A stretch of DNA of 64,000 nt from Candidimonas sp. SYP-B2681 (GCF_003971065.1 NZ_RYDV01000003.1:310001-374000); one strand, 5' to 3'; counted from the first letter of the stretch, positions 37,339-47,422 are shown. Notes: generated by a model not told the origin, from the sequence alone. Numbers and translations: made by a program.

Positions 37339-39408
37339 TTAGCCCAGTGTTTCCATCAGGTGGTCATGGAGATTGAAGGGTTTGCCGCGGCCCTTCACCT
37401 TGGTGTAGCTTCCGTTCGGAAGCGCACGCCAGGCTAGCTGGTTATCGCGCAACGCATAAGTGAATGATTCGTTGATCACCCGCCTTTTCAGCACCTTGTC
37501 GAGAATGGGGAAAGCGATTTCCACGCGCCGGAAAAAATTACGGTCCATCCAGTCGGCCGACGATAGATAGACATGTTCAGCGCCGTCGCTGTAAAAGTAG
37601 AATACTCGCGAATGTTCTAGAAACTGACCAATGACGGATCGCACACGAATGTTATCGGATAATCCCTCGACGCCTGCACGCAAGGCACAAGCGCCGCGAA
37701 CGACGAGATCGATTTTAACGCCTGCTTGGCTTGCTTTGTAAAGCGCATCGATAATACTGGGCTCAAGCAAAGAATTCATTTTGGCCATGACGCGCGCTTT
37801 TTTCCCCGCCTTGGCATTCACCGCTTCGTTACGAATCAGAGCCAACATGGTTTCGTGAAGGGTAAAGGGCGACTGCAATAACAGTTTCAGTGGCCGACGC
37901 GCACCCAATCCGGTTAACAGGGAGAAGACTTTATCCATGTCCTCGCAAATTTTTTGATCTGCGGTAAGCAAGCCGAAGTCGGTATAAAGCCTGGCCGTGC
38001 GCGGGTGATAATTTCCAGTACCCAGATGACCATAACGGCGGATGCTTCCGCTCTCGCGACGCAATACCAATAACATTTTGGCGTGTGTCTTGTGCCCTAC
38101 TACGCCATAGCTAACGTGCGCGCCGACTTCTTCCAATTTAGCGGCCCAGTTAATGTTAGTCTGCTCGTCGAACCGCGCCATAAGTTCTACGACTACCGTC
38201 ACCTCTTTACCGGCTTTGGCTGCCGCGACCAACAGCCGCATCAGTTCGGAATCCTCGCCCGTACGGTAGATCGTCTGCTTGATAGCGACGACAGATGGGT
38301 CGAGCGCCGCCGCAGTCAAGAAATTGAGCACCGGCTGAAATGATTGGTAGGGATGATGCAGTAGGCGGTCCTTCTGAGCGATGGCAACGAAGATTTCTTC
38401 AGGCTTGTCTAGTGCTGTATCAAAAGGTGGCGGGATGCGAGGACGATAATCTGAAAACAAGAGCTCCGGCCGCTCGATGACATTGCATAGTTGCATCAGG
38501 CGCGACAAATTGACCGGACCGCTTACGCGATAGGTATCCGGTGCCTTAAGATGGAATTCTTTCTGAAGAAATACCGCCAGATCTCCAGGCATGACATGAT
38601 CAATTTCCAGGCGCACGGCAGCACCGAAATTGCGCTGCGATAATTCACCTTGCAAGGCTAGCCGCAAATTGGTAATTTCTTCTTCGTCTACAAATAGGTC
38701 ACTGTTGCGTGTCACGCGCCACTGAAAACAGCCTTTGATTTCAAGTCCGGGGAAGAGCTCGGACACAAAGGCACTGATCAGCGCCGTCAGCAATATGTAA
38801 CCGTGAGGTATTCCCGATATTTCGGTCGGTACCTTGATTACGCGAGGCAGCGCGCGGGGTGCTTGCACGATGGCGATCGAGGCGCTGCGACCAAAGGCGT
38901 CCTGTCCATGCAGGGCCACGATGAAATTCAGGCTTTTGTTCAAGACTCGTGGAAAAGGATGCGCCGGATCGAGGCCGATAGGCGTCAACATCGGCATGAC
39001 GTCCCTGAAGAAACCCGCCTGCGCCCACGCGCGAAGCTCTTCGCTCCATTCGGGAGGATCCAGTAAGGCGATTCCTTCGATTCGCAGCTTGGGAAGTACG
39101 TCGTGGGTCAACAGAGAATTTTGTCGCTCAACCAGTTCATGAGCCGCCGCTTGGACCCGTTCGAACGCCTCGCCGGGCGTGTAGCCGTCAGTCCCAACCT
39201 GCTCAGGATTCTGGCGCTGCTGCTCTTTGAGACTGGCAATACGGATCTCGAAGAACTCGTCTAGATTAGAACTGACAATACAAAGGTAACGAAGCCGTTC
39301 TAGTAAAGGCGTTGAACGATTCTCGGCCATGGCGAGAACCCGCTCATTAAACTTGAGCAGAGCTAATTCCCGATTGAGCAAAGTGGGATTAGACAACAAA
39401 GGGAGCAT
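37339..39408 (-). CDS. ppk: Polyphosphate kinase 1
   Basis: Reversible ATP:polyphosphate phosphotransferase, membrane-associated, 689 residues from ATG 39408 (GGAAA 6 bases upstream). The four PPK1 domains are present. Catalytic histidines of E. coli PPK (H435, H592) correspond to H442 in HKTHAKMLL and H599 in FLEHSRVY; the HLGTGNYHPRTARLYTDFG loop follows the first. Start LNRELALLKFNERVL is typical of the N-domain. Divergent from ppx with 194 bp between starts, and next to pstS. Its own PHO box suggests PhoB control, which would couple polyphosphate formation to phosphate uptake. Confidence 0.97.
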   Translation of the reverse strand: MLPLLSNPTLLNRELALLKFNERVLAMAENRSTPLLERLRYLCIVSSNLDEFFEIRIASLKEQQRQNPEQVGTDGYTPGEAFERVQAAAHELVERQNSLLTHDVLPKLRIEGIALLDPPEWSEELRAWAQAGFFRDVMPMLTPIGLDPAHPFPRVLNKSLNFIVALHGQDAFGRSASIAIVQAPRALPRVIKVPTEISGIPHGYILLTALISAFVSELFPGLEIKGCFQWRVTRNSDLFVDEEEITNLRLALQGELSQRNFGAAVRLEIDHVMPGDLAVFLQKEFHLKAPDTYRVSGPVNLSRLMQLCNVIERPELLFSDYRPRIPPPFDTALDKPEEIFVAIAQKDRLLHHPYQSFQPVLNFLTAAALDPSVVAIKQTIYRTGEDSELMRLLVAAAKAGKEVTVVVELMARFDEQTNINWAAKLEEVGAHVSYGVVGHKTHAKMLLVLRRESGSIRRYGHLGTGNYHPRTARLYTDFGLLTADQKICEDMDKVFSLLTGLGARRPLKLLLQSPFTLHETMLALIRNEAVNAKAGKKARVMAKMNSLLEPSIIDALYKASQAGVKIDLVVRGACALRAGVEGLSDNIRVRSVIGQFLEHSRVFYFYSDGAEHVYLSSADWMDRNFFRRVEIAFPILDKVLKRRVINESFTYALRDNQLAWRALPNGSYTKVKGRGKPFNLHDHLMETLG

Positions 39409-39437
39409 GAATTTTCCGTGCAGGAGTATAACGTAAT

Positions 39438-39471
39438 GTTTTACTTCATTTTTATTACAGTTAAGTGACAA
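39438..39471 (-). promoter_or_regulatory. PHO box and -10 of the ppk promoter
   Basis: On the minus strand half sites TTGTCAC and CTGTAAT separated by TTAA (39454-39471) match CTGTCAT at 5 and 6 of 7. TAAAAC follows 10 bases later (39438-39443) as the -10. The architecture is the same as at pstS. Confidence 0.72.
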
Positions 39472-39602
39472 TCGCGCAGATAGCGATTCAAGCCTCAATA
39501 CTATCAAACAACGCAATTAGATCGATTGTTTTGCTGATTTGACCGCCGCAGGCGAACACAGTCCTTATAATCCTAGGGTATTCACCCACTATCAGCCAAA
39601 AA

Positions 39603-41093
39603 ATGGACTACTTACTCGCCGCTGTTGACCTTGGTTCGAACAGCTTCCGGCTCTCTATCGGGCGGGTCGTACAACGAGAAGGCAATGCCCAGATCTATGC
39701 CATCGACCGACTCAAAGAGTCAGTAAGGCTGGCCGCCGGGCTCGACGAAAACAACGTAATTTCCGAAGAAGCTATTCAGCGAGCCGTTACGATTCTTAAA
39801 CGTTTTGGCGAACGGCTTAGCGGTTTTCATCCTAATCGCGTCAGGGCGGTGGCCACCAATACCTTTCGCATTGCGCGCAATGTGGCGGAAATTCTGCCGC
39901 GTGCCGAAGAAGCCCTGGGCTTTCCTATTGAGGTAATTGCCGGGCAGGAAGAAGCGCGACTGATTTTTTCGGGTATTACCAATGAGCTTCCGCCATCGAC
40001 GAATCGCAGGCTGATGATTGATATTGGTGGCGGCTCGACAGAGGTGATTATTGGCAAAGGCTTTCAACCCTTGCATATGTCGTCCTTGTACATGGGTTGC
40101 GTCAGCTACACCCGCCAGTTTTTCCCCGACGGTCGGATTACCGAAGCGCGCATGCAACAAGCGCAGTTGGCCGCCCGCCGAGAACTCGAAGGCATTTCCA
40201 AGCTGTATTGCAGGACGGGTTGGCAGGAAGCCTATGGTTCCTCAGGTACCGCCAAGGGAATTCTGGCCGTTCTTATCGAAGGCGGCATGTCCAAGAAGGG
40301 CATTACCCTTGATGGCATGGAGCAGTTAAAAGCCAAGCTAGTAAAAGATGGCAAGGTAATCATGAGTGAACTTCCGGGTCTGAAAAATGATCGCGCGCTG
40401 GTACTGGCGGGCGGTCTGGCCATCATGATGGCAGCATTCCAGGAGCTGAAAATCAAGATGATGATGCCCGGTGAAGGTGCCTTAAGGGTAGGCGTTCTGT
40501 ACGACTTGCTCGGTCGCGATTCCCATCATGACAAACGCGACGAGACAGTACGCCAGTTCCTGAAACGGTACCATGTCGACATACGCCAGTCGGCCAGGGT
40601 CAAACGTGCGTCGTTGGATTTCTTTCAACAGCTTCAGTTGACGGACGGCACGGAAACTCAGGAACTGGAACGGACACTTGGCTGGGCCGCCGACTTGCAT
40701 GAAATCGGCATCAGCATTGCGCACTCCGATTACCACAAGCACAGTGCCTACATCCTTGAACACGCCGACATGCCGGGATTCTCAAATGACGATCAAGCGC
40801 GCCTCGCCATGTTTACGTTGGGACACATGGGCAAGGTCAATAAGCTTCAGGTGCTTGAGCCGACCCGCGCAAAATGGTTGACTTTGCTGTGTTTGAGGCT
40901 TGCCGTCTTGGTATCGCGGCGGCGGGATAATACGGGATCGTTGCCTATTACCGTGAAGGCCAATGGCAAAAGCGTGCAGATCAGCGCCGATCGATCGTGG
41001 CTCCAGGCCCATCCCCTGACCGAGTTCTCGCTAAAGGCCGAGAAACATGAATGGGAAAAGGCGGGTTTCAATTTCGAGCTGATCGAAACCTGA
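39603..41093 (+). CDS. ppx: Exopolyphosphatase (Ppx/GppA family)
   Basis: Enzyme that releases phosphate processively from polyphosphate ends, 496 residues. ASKHA-fold phosphate loops are visible: AAVDLGSNSFRLSIGR at the N-terminus and MIDIGGGSTEVIIG near 140. The C-terminal third (about 310-496) carries the HD-like Ppx-III domain with DLHEIGISIAHSDYHKHSAY. It is divergent from ppk. GppA activity on pppGpp is possible in this family; position next to ppk favours Ppx. Confidence 0.95.
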   Translation: MDYLLAAVDLGSNSFRLSIGRVVQREGNAQIYAIDRLKESVRLAAGLDENNVISEEAIQRAVTILKRFGERLSGFHPNRVRAVATNTFRIARNVAEILPRAEEALGFPIEVIAGQEEARLIFSGITNELPPSTNRRLMIDIGGGSTEVIIGKGFQPLHMSSLYMGCVSYTRQFFPDGRITEARMQQAQLAARRELEGISKLYCRTGWQEAYGSSGTAKGILAVLIEGGMSKKGITLDGMEQLKAKLVKDGKVIMSELPGLKNDRALVLAGGLAIMMAAFQELKIKMMMPGEGALRVGVLYDLLGRDSHHDKRDETVRQFLKRYHVDIRQSARVKRASLDFFQQLQLTDGTETQELERTLGWAADLHEIGISIAHSDYHKHSAYILEHADMPGFSNDDQARLAMFTLGHMGKVNKLQVLEPTRAKWLTLLCLRLAVLVSRRRDNTGSLPITVKANGKSVQISADRSWLQAHPLTEFSLKAEKHEWEKAGFNFELIET

Positions 41094-41119
41094 ATACTGC
41101 CTGGTTACGACTGACACGA

Positions 41120-41134
41120 CCTGCTGCGAGCAGG
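41120..41134. terminator. Hairpin between convergent ppx and olsB
   Basis: CCTGCT-gcg-AGCAGG, a 6-bp stem with 3-base loop between the stop codons of the convergent genes. Only a short CTTTC follows on the plus strand. Confidence 0.4.
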
Positions 41135-41142
41135 CCGCCCTT

Positions 41143-41925
41143 TCAACTAATGCCAAAGTGCTTGCGGTAGCGCGGGTCCATACGCTGAATATCTAACAAC
41201 ACGGGAAAATCGGCCGTATTGAAGTCGGGATCCCAGGCAGGTTCTCCGCAAATGTCTGCTCCGATCTTCAGATATCCCTTGATTAGGGGAGGCACGCGAG
41301 CGGGCAACACACTATCGAGCCGGTCTACCGGATAACGATGCAATGGAACGACGCGCGGCAAATCGGGCCTGCCCGCCATATTTGCACTGGCTCGGCGCCA
41401 AACCTCGGCGGCCGTTACCCCATCATCGCGCAAGCTGACACTAGCGCAGCCAAGCACGTGCCGCAGGCCCATCTCATAGACCAATTTGGCCATTCCCGAC
41501 CATAACAACATGATGACTGAACCATTGCGGTAATCAGCGTGGGTGCAAGAGCGTCCTATTTCGACGAGTTCCTGGCGCACGACACCGAGACCGGAGATAT
41601 CAAATTCCGTCTCGGAATAGTAGCCGCCAGCCTTCACGGCATTGGCCGGGGTAAGCAAACGATAAGTCCCCACGACCCGGTCCGTATCCAATTCCTTGAC
41701 CATGATGTGTTCACACCAGGGATCGTAGCGGTCGCTGTCCAGGCCGTCGGCAGCATCCGAGAATACGACATTCAACTCTTCAGTAAAAACGTTGTACCTT
41801 AGACGCTGTATAGCTTCCAGTTCTTCGTTGCTGCGGGCTAGGCCGACTGCAAGGCCGCCATGTGAAGGGCCAGGCCAGGAGACACCAGGTTTAGGTTCAG
41901 ATGCGGTACGTGCAAGTTCGAGCAT
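41143..41925 (-). CDS. olsB: OlsB-like ornithine/amino acid N-acyltransferase
   Basis: GNAT-fold acyltransferase of 260 residues (PF13444 group). LRYNVFTEELNVVF near 42-56 and VEIGRSCTHADYRNGSVIMLLWSGM near 121-145 match OlsB, which transfers a 3-hydroxyacyl chain from acyl-ACP to ornithine in the first step of ornithine-lipid synthesis. No olsA (the second acyltransferase) is adjacent. Ornithine lipids replace phospholipids under phosphate limitation in several proteobacteria, which fits the neighbouring Pho genes, but I see no PHO box here. It lies 65 bp after glmM on the same strand. Another amino acid acceptor is possible. Confidence 0.82.
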   Translation of the reverse strand: MLELARTASEPKPGVSWPGPSHGGLAVGLARSNEELEAIQRLRYNVFTEELNVVFSDAADGLDSDRYDPWCEHIMVKELDTDRVVGTYRLLTPANAVKAGGYYSETEFDISGLGVVRQELVEIGRSCTHADYRNGSVIMLLWSGMAKLVYEMGLRHVLGCASVSLRDDGVTAAEVWRRASANMAGRPDLPRVVPLHRYPVDRLDSVLPARVPPLIKGYLKIGADICGEPAWDPDFNTADFPVLLDIQRMDPRYRKHFGIS

Positions 41926-41940
41926 AGTTGTGACTCCGTA

Positions 41941-41970
41941 AACATTCCATGATTATGGTCATGGAATGTT
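41941..41970 (-). other. 12-bp perfect inverted repeat in the glmM-olsB gap
   Basis: AACATTCCATGA and TCATGGAATGTT form a perfect 12-bp stem with a 6-base loop, placed just before the olsB ribosome site (ACGGAG). There is no proper T-run, so it may be an mRNA element, a weak terminator of glmM, or a protein-binding operator. Confidence 0.6.
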
Positions 41971-41990
41971 GCAGGATTTTGATCGTCACA

Positions 41991-43337
41991 TTACCCGTTT
42001 GTTAAATCGACCGCGACGAGGTTTCGTACGCCTTCTTCAGCCAGCGTGGTTTCTTCTGCCTCTACCATGAGCCGCAGCTTAGGTTCGGTGCCTGACGCCC
42101 GAATCAGGACGCGACCTCGACCGTTCAATAGTCGCTCGACCTTATCCTTGGCATTTTGCAGGCCTATGTGATTTTGCCAGTCAACGCCTGGCGCCAATGG
42201 AACATTGACCATTTTCTGCGGATACATTTTCAGATCGGCAACCAAAGTCGCTAGGCTTTCGCCACTTCGGCTCATTGCCGTCAACACTTGCAGGGCTGCG
42301 ATAATTCCATCGCCTGTAGTGTGGCAATCTAGACACAGTAAGTGGCCTGAGCTCTCGCCGCCGTAGAGCCAACCGCGTTTCTGCATGCTTTCCAGTACAT
42401 AGCGATCGCCTACCTTGGCGCGCTCGAAACCGACACCCAAAGCTTGCATCTGTTTTTCAAAACCAAAGTTCGTCATCAGCGTACCGACGACTCCATCGAC
42501 CGTGCTCTGTGTCATTCGATCGCGGATGATGGCGTACAACAATTCATCGCCGTTATAGATGCGCCCGGATCCATCCACCATCTGCAGGCGATCGGCGTCG
42601 CCGTCAAGAGCGATGCCCAGATCCGCTCCGCGAGCCTTGACCTCGCTTGCCAGATGCTCGGGGTGCATCGCGCCAACGCCCTCGTTGATATTCAGCCCGT
42701 CAGGTTGACAGCCAATGGCGAAGACCTCAGCGCCAAGTTCGCGGAATACGTGTGGCGCAATGTTATAAGCAGCACCGTTGGCCGCATCGACGACGATCGA
42801 TAGGCCAGACAAGTCCAACTCGTTTGGGAAAGTACTTTTGCAAAACTCAATGTACCGGCCAGCGGCGTCGTCGATACGGCGTGCGCGTCCCAGAGCCTCG
42901 GAACTGACGCAGCCCAGCGGTTCATCAATAGCCGCTTCAATTTCGGCCTCGACCTCGTCGGGCAGTTTCATGCCTTGAGCCGAGAAGAACTTGATTCCGT
43001 TATCTTGATAGGGATTATGCGAGGCGCTAATGACGATGCCCGCCACCAGCCGCAACGCTCGTGTCAGATAAGCCACGGCGGGTGTGGGAACCGGGCCAGC
43101 CAGCAAAACATCGATACCAGCGGCGGATAAACCTGCCTCAAGCGCGGATTCGAGCATATAGCCCGAGATGCGTGTGTCTTTTCCTATCACCACAGTGGGG
43201 CGGCCGCGGCCCGGATAGTAACGCGCCAAGACACGGCCGGCAGCATAACCCAAACGAAGGGCGAATTCTGCATTGATGGTCGCGCCCCCAACTTCGCCGC
43301 GCACACCATCGGTACCAAAATACTTACGTTCTGTCAT
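41991..43337 (-). CDS. glmM: Phosphoglucosamine mutase
   Basis: Cytoplasmic enzyme converting glucosamine-6-phosphate to glucosamine-1-phosphate for UDP-GlcNAc, hence peptidoglycan and LPS. Length 448, as usual. Starts [13 protein letters not shown]; phosphoserine S106 in VISASHNP; magnesium loop ALDGDADR near 243; sugar-specificity loop GGESSGH near 326; phosphate-binding [10 protein letters not shown] near 415. The start overlaps folP by 4 bp, the classical folP-glmM pair. Confidence 0.98.
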   Translation of the reverse strand: MTERKYFGTDGVRGEVGGATINAEFALRLGYAAGRVLARYYPGRGRPTVVIGKDTRISGYMLESALEAGLSAAGIDVLLAGPVPTPAVAYLTRALRLVAGIVISASHNPYQDNGIKFFSAQGMKLPDEVEAEIEAAIDEPLGCVSSEALGRARRIDDAAGRYIEFCKSTFPNELDLSGLSIVVDAANGAAYNIAPHVFRELGAEVFAIGCQPDGLNINEGVGAMHPEHLASEVKARGADLGIALDGDADRLQMVDGSGRIYNGDELLYAIIRDRMTQSTVDGVVGTLMTNFGFEKQMQALGVGFERAKVGDRYVLESMQKRGWLYGGESSGHLLCLDCHTTGDGIIAALQVLTAMSRSGESLATLVADLKMYPQKMVNVPLAPGVDWQNHIGLQNAKDKVERLLNGRGRVLIRASGTEPKLRLMVEAEETTLAEEGVRNLVAVDLTNG

Positions 43338-44173
43338 AAAAATGTTCCGTATTCAATCGCTTGCCATACTTTTACCGCATCCACCGTCGCTGCGACATCG
43401 TGCACACGGATTATATTTGCGCCTCGCGCCACACCGGCCAACGCCGCTGCCACGCTCCCGCCCAACCTTTCGGCTGGTACCCTGCCTGTAACGTGACCTA
43501 TCATGGATTTTCGCGACAGGCCCAGCAGCCAGGGAAGCCCTTTGCTGTCAATTTCGTTGAGGCACCTTAACATCAGGTAGTTTTGTTGCGGCGTCTTGCC
43601 AAAACCAAAACCCGGATCCAGGACAATACGTCGCGAATCGATGCCGGCAGCGTTCATCACTTGTAAGCGTTCATGCAAGAAAACTTGCACCTCATGCAGC
43701 ACATCGTCGTAGCGCGGCGCCTGCTGCATGGTTTTAGGCTCGCCTTGCATATGCATTACGCACACGCCACACCCGGACCGCGCAACGGCCTCGAGGGCGC
43801 CAGCAAGACGGAAGCCATAGATGTCGTTAATCATATCCACGCCGGCATCGAGCACCGCGCGCATCACTTCTGGTTTAAACGTATCGACCGACAACGGAAC
43901 GCCGGTATCCAGCAAACCTTCAATAACGGGCAGAATGCGCTTGAGTTCGTCAGCCGCTGATACCGGCTCTGCTCCAGGGCGGGTTGATTCCCCCCCTATG
44001 TCGAGCATATCGGCGCCTTCGGCAATTAACGCCTTGGCATGAGCAATGGCGACATCGGTTCCGAACTGCGTGGATGTATTAGAAAATGAGTCTGGGGTGA
44101 CATTGACGATCCCCATTATTAACGGGCGCTCGAGCTGAAGCTCGAAGCGCCCGCAAACCAAAGTTGAGGTCAT
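43334..44173 (-). CDS. folP: Dihydropteroate synthase
   Basis: Folate enzyme joining p-aminobenzoate to dihydropterin pyrophosphate; target of sulfonamides. 279 residues forming a TIM barrel. Motifs [13 protein letters not shown] near 19-31, [14 protein letters not shown] near 57-70, and [14 protein letters not shown] near 183-196 are all intact. It overlaps glmM by 4 bp and follows ftsH by 17 bp, so ftsH-folP-glmM is probably one transcript. Confidence 0.98.
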   Translation of the reverse strand: MTSTLVCGRFELQLERPLIMGIVNVTPDSFSNTSTQFGTDVAIAHAKALIAEGADMLDIGGESTRPGAEPVSAADELKRILPVIEGLLDTGVPLSVDTFKPEVMRAVLDAGVDMINDIYGFRLAGALEAVARSGCGVCVMHMQGEPKTMQQAPRYDDVLHEVQVFLHERLQVMNAAGIDSRRIVLDPGFGFGKTPQQNYLMLRCLNEIDSKGLPWLLGLSRKSMIGHVTGRVPAERLGGSVAAALAGVARGANIIRVHDVAATVDAVKVWQAIEYGTFL

Positions 44174-44190
44174 TGGTGTAATGCTAAGTC

Positions 44191-46092
44191 CTATACAGGA
44201 GTCGCGGCAGTGTTGCCCCCAGCCGATGTCAAGCCTGTTGGTGGAGTGCTGTCAGGCGTATCGGTGGATGAAGCAGGTGGCTGCGGCGCACGCGGCGGGC
44301 GACCTTGCATGATGTCTTCGATCTGCTCTGCATCGATCGTTTCCCATTCAAGCAAGGCAGCCGTCATCGCTTCCATCTTGTCGCGATTTTCTTCGATGAT
44401 CTTGCGCGCCACATTGTATTGCTCGTCGATGATCGCACGGATTTCGTGGTCGACTTTTTGCATCGTGGCTTCGGACACATGGGTAGTCTTGGTAACGCTG
44501 CGGCCCAAAAACACTTCGCCTTCGTTCTCGGCATAGACGACTGGCCCGAGGGAGTCCGTCATGCCGTAGCGCGTGACGATATCGCGCGCAATGGCTGTGG
44601 CTCGTTCGAAGTCGTTGGAGGCACCGGTTGTCATTTGATGCATGAATACTTCTTCGGCGATACGGCCACCAAACAAGACAGCAATAGTGTTCAACAGGCG
44701 TTCTTTATCCATGCTGTAGCGATCGCCTTCTGGCAATTGCATGGTCACACCCAGTGCTCGGCCGCGCGGGATAATGGTTACTTTATGGACCGGATCTGTC
44801 TTGGGTAAACTGCGCGCTACCAATGCATGGCCCGATTCGTGGTAGGCCGTGTTACGGCGTTCTTCTTCGGGCATGATGAGCGAGCGGCGCTCGGCACCCA
44901 TGATGATTTTGTCTTTGGCCTTTTCGAAGTCGCTCATTTCGACCGTACGACCACTGCGGCGTGCGGCGAATAAAGCCGCTTCATTGACAAGGTTTGCCAG
45001 GTCGGCACCCGAGAATCCCGGTGTACCGCGAGCAAGAACCATGGCGTCGACATTCGTCGCCAAAGGAACCTTGCGCATATGTACTTTCAGAATTTGCTCG
45101 CGGCCTCGGATATCCGGCAACGATACAACCACCTGGCGATCGAAGCGGCCTGGACGAAGCAAGGCAGGGTCGAGCACATCAGGGCGGTTGGTCGCGGCAA
45201 TAACCAGAACGCCCTGACCGGTTTCAAAGCCGTCCATTTCAACAAGCAACTGATTAAGTGTTTGCTCGCGTTCGTCGTTGCCGCCACCCAGGCCAGCACC
45301 GCGCTGACGACCGACCGCATCGATTTCATCGATGAAGATGATGCAAGGCGCTTGTTTCTTGGCGTTTTCAAACATGTCACGGACCCGGGCAGCACCCACA
45401 CCGACGAACATTTCGACAAAATCGGAACCCGAGATACTGAAAAACGGCACTTTCGCTTCACCGGCAATGGCCTTGGCCAGTAGCGTTTTACCCGTACCTG
45501 GCGAGCCGACCATCAGGACGCCGCGAGGAATACGGCCGCCAAGCCGTTGAAACTTGGTAGGGTCGCGCAGGAAATCGACCAGTTCCTGGACGTCTTCTTT
45601 GGCCTCGTCGCACCCAGCGACGTCGGCGAAGGTAATGTGGTTGGTGTTTTCATCCATCATGCGAGCGCGCGACTTGCCAAAGCTGAATGCCCCGCCTTTG
45701 CCGCCACCCTGCATTTGACGCATGAAAAATACCCACACTCCAATCAGAAGCAGCATGGGGAACCACGAAATAAACAGGCTTGCAAGGAAGGAAGGCTCTT
45801 CGCGTGCCTTGCCCGACACCTGAACCCCAGACTTAACCAGTTCAGGCACCATCCATAGGTCGCCCGGCGAAGTCAGACTATAGGGGCGACCCGCGTCAGG
45901 CGTGACATAAAGGGTGTCGCCCTGAATATCGACCTTACTGATGCGGCCCGCTTGAGCGTCGCTCATGAATTGCGTATATGTTACGGCCTCGGTGGTGGTC
46001 GCACGCCCGTCAAACTGCTTGAAAACAGTAAACAGAACGAGCGCAATCACCATCCAGATCGCAACCTTGGAAAACGAGTTGTTCAAAGCCAA
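44191..46092 (-). CDS. ftsH: ATP-dependent zinc metalloprotease FtsH
   Basis: Membrane-anchored AAA+ protease, 633 residues, that degrades misassembled membrane proteins and regulators such as LpxC. Two N-terminal membrane segments (about 8-24 and 103-123) flank a small periplasmic domain. Walker A GSPGTGKT ends at 203, second region of homology [19 protein letters not shown] near 300-318, and zinc site H418-E-S-G-H422 in AYHESGHA. The C-terminal 30 residues are a Pro/Ser/Thr-rich tail. Preceded by GTAGGAGG. Downstream of rlmE on the same strand with 107 bp between, the conserved rlmE-ftsH order. Confidence 0.98.
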   Translation of the reverse strand: MALNNSFSKVAIWMVIALVLFTVFKQFDGRATTTEAVTYTQFMSDAQAGRISKVDIQGDTLYVTPDAGRPYSLTSPGDLWMVPELVKSGVQVSGKAREEPSFLASLFISWFPMLLLIGVWVFFMRQMQGGGKGGAFSFGKSRARMMDENTNHITFADVAGCDEAKEDVQELVDFLRDPTKFQRLGGRIPRGVLMVGSPGTGKTLLAKAIAGEAKVPFFSISGSDFVEMFVGVGAARVRDMFENAKKQAPCIIFIDEIDAVGRQRGAGLGGGNDEREQTLNQLLVEMDGFETGQGVLVIAATNRPDVLDPALLRPGRFDRQVVVSLPDIRGREQILKVHMRKVPLATNVDAMVLARGTPGFSGADLANLVNEAALFAARRSGRTVEMSDFEKAKDKIIMGAERRSLIMPEEERRNTAYHESGHALVARSLPKTDPVHKVTIIPRGRALGVTMQLPEGDRYSMDKERLLNTIAVLFGGRIAEEVFMHQMTTGASNDFERATAIARDIVTRYGMTDSLGPVVYAENEGEVFLGRSVTKTTHVSEATMQKVDHEIRAIIDEQYNVARKIIEENRDKMEAMTAALLEWETIDAEQIEDIMQGRPPRAPQPPASSTDTPDSTPPTGLTSAGGNTAATPV

Positions 46093-46199
46093 CCTCCTAC
46101 TTGTAACTACGACTTGCCAGACCCCCGCAAAGACGGCAGCAAAACAAGTATGTCAATAATTCATTCTACCTGATAGATAGAAATATGTTTGTCAAAACC

Positions 46200-46835
46200 T
46201 TACCGTTTAAGACGCCGGGCGACCAAAAAGGTTTCGGAGGATTTATCGCGGGAGGCCTTGGGTTTGCGCTCTACCACTCGCTGGAAACGTTGCTTGAACG
46301 ATTCGACGATTTGGGAGAACCCGCTGCCATGGAAAGCCTTGATAATAAGTGCGCCATCCGGCTTTAGATAACTGCAGGAAAATTCAAGCGCCAAATCGCA
46401 CAGATGCTGAATTCTTGCTGAATCGGCCGACCCTACCCCAGACAAATTGGGGGCCATATCCGAGATTACAAGGTCTACTTGCTGCCCTTCGAGCAAAATC
46501 TTTAGTTGCTCTAGTACGGAATCTTCGCGAAAATCGCCTTGTATGAACTCGACTCCGGCGACGGGCTCCATGGGCAGCATGTCGAGCGCGATGATCCGGC
46601 CAGTAACGACCCCACCTGCGCCCGCGAGGCGTTCCCGAGCAACCTGCGACCAGCTGCCTGGCGCCGACCCAAGATCAACCACGATATCGCCGCGCTGCAT
46701 AAGCTTTTCGGTATCAAGAATTTCGGTCAGCTTGAATGCTGCCCTTGCCCGATACCCCTTCTGTTGCGCCATTTTGACGTAGGGATCATTAATATGCTGC
46801 TGAATCCACTCTTTTGAGAATTTATTTTTGGCCAT
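46200..46835 (-). CDS. rlmE: 23S rRNA 2'-O-ribose U2552 methyltransferase
   Basis: SAM-dependent methyltransferase (RrmJ/FtsJ) acting on the A-loop of 23S rRNA, 211 residues. The catalytic K-D-K-E tetrad is readable: K in [12 protein letters not shown] in VISDMAPN, K in [10 protein letters not shown], and E in SSETFLVA near the C-terminus; SAM loop is [12 protein letters not shown]. Upstream of ftsH on the same strand. Only 17 bp separate its start codon from the divergent yhbY start, so promoters must overlap coding DNA. Confidence 0.97.
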   Translation of the reverse strand: MAKNKFSKEWIQQHINDPYVKMAQQKGYRARAAFKLTEILDTEKLMQRGDIVVDLGSAPGSWSQVARERLAGAGGVVTGRIIALDMLPMEPVAGVEFIQGDFREDSVLEQLKILLEGQQVDLVISDMAPNLSGVGSADSARIQHLCDLALEFSCSYLKPDGALIIKAFHGSGFSQIVESFKQRFQRVVERKPKASRDKSSETFLVARRLKR

Positions 46836-46840
46836 TCCCG

Positions 46841-46846
46841 TACAAT
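46841..46846 (+). promoter_or_regulatory. Candidate -10 of yhbY
   Basis: TACAAT lies 6 bases before the yhbY ATG; a start of transcription about 7 bases on would give a nearly leaderless message. No clear -35 at standard spacing. Confidence 0.35.
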
Positions 46847-46852
46847 CTCATT

Positions 46853-47422
46853 ATGCCAAAACTCGACATTACTTCCCAAGAACGTAGCGCACTGCGCGCT
46901 GCCGCCCACCCTTTGCGTCCGGTCGTACTGATTGGAGACCGGGGCTTATCCGATTCAGTGCTTAAAGAAATCGATCTTAATCTGAATGCCCACCAATTGA
47001 TCAAGGTGCGCGTTGCAGACGACGATCGTGAAGCGCGCACCGCCATGCTGGAAACCATATGCGAAACGTTATCGTGCGCTTTGGTTCACCATTTGGGCAA
47101 AACCCTGATTATTTACCGGCCAGATACCGCTGCTGCACGAGCCAAGTTCGACGCCGAAAATGCAACGCGCGCAGTCCGCAAGCCCTCGGAACCACATACA
47201 CCCAAGAAGCTGGCGGCCCAGGGCGTTACACGCACACGCCGAACCGAGAAAGCCGAGCGGAAAGCACGCAAGGTCGAAAGGCTTGAATCGGCCCCACCAC
47301 GCGCCCGCCGCGCCGGCGCTGCAACACCAGAACGTCCTGCACATGGAATCCCGCGCCGTGCGGGCAGTGCCATGTCGTTGCGTGCAGGAGCCAGGCGCAC
47401 ACAAGGACCAGGAAAACGCTGA
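46853..47422 (+). CDS. yhbY: YhbY/CRS1 RNA-binding protein with basic tail
   Basis: RNA-binding protein of the CRM/YhbY family associated with pre-50S ribosomes. Residues 1-97 are the CRM domain (LRAAAHPLRPVVLIGDRGLSDSVLKEID; GxxG-like loop IGDRG; ending LIIYRP). Residues about 100-189 are a long Arg/Ala/Pro-rich basic tail without homologous part in E. coli YhbY (97 residues), probably an unstructured RNA-contacting extension. ATG at 46853 has no Shine-Dalgarno. Divergent from rlmE. Its 3' end is followed by a strong terminator. Confidence 0.92.
   Translation: MPKLDITSQERSALRAAAHPLRPVVLIGDRGLSDSVLKEIDLNLNAHQLIKVRVADDDREARTAMLETICETLSCALVHHLGKTLIIYRPDTAAARAKFDAENATRAVRKPSEPHTPKKLAAQGVTRTRRTEKAERKARKVERLESAPPRARRAGAATPERPAHGIPRRAGSAMSLRAGARRTQGPGKR

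Noticed and set aside
46093-46199. Heat-shock (sigma-32) promoter in front of ftsH
   Set aside because: TTGACA sequences are present but neither the sigma-32 -10 nor a correctly spaced sigma-70 -10 could be seen.
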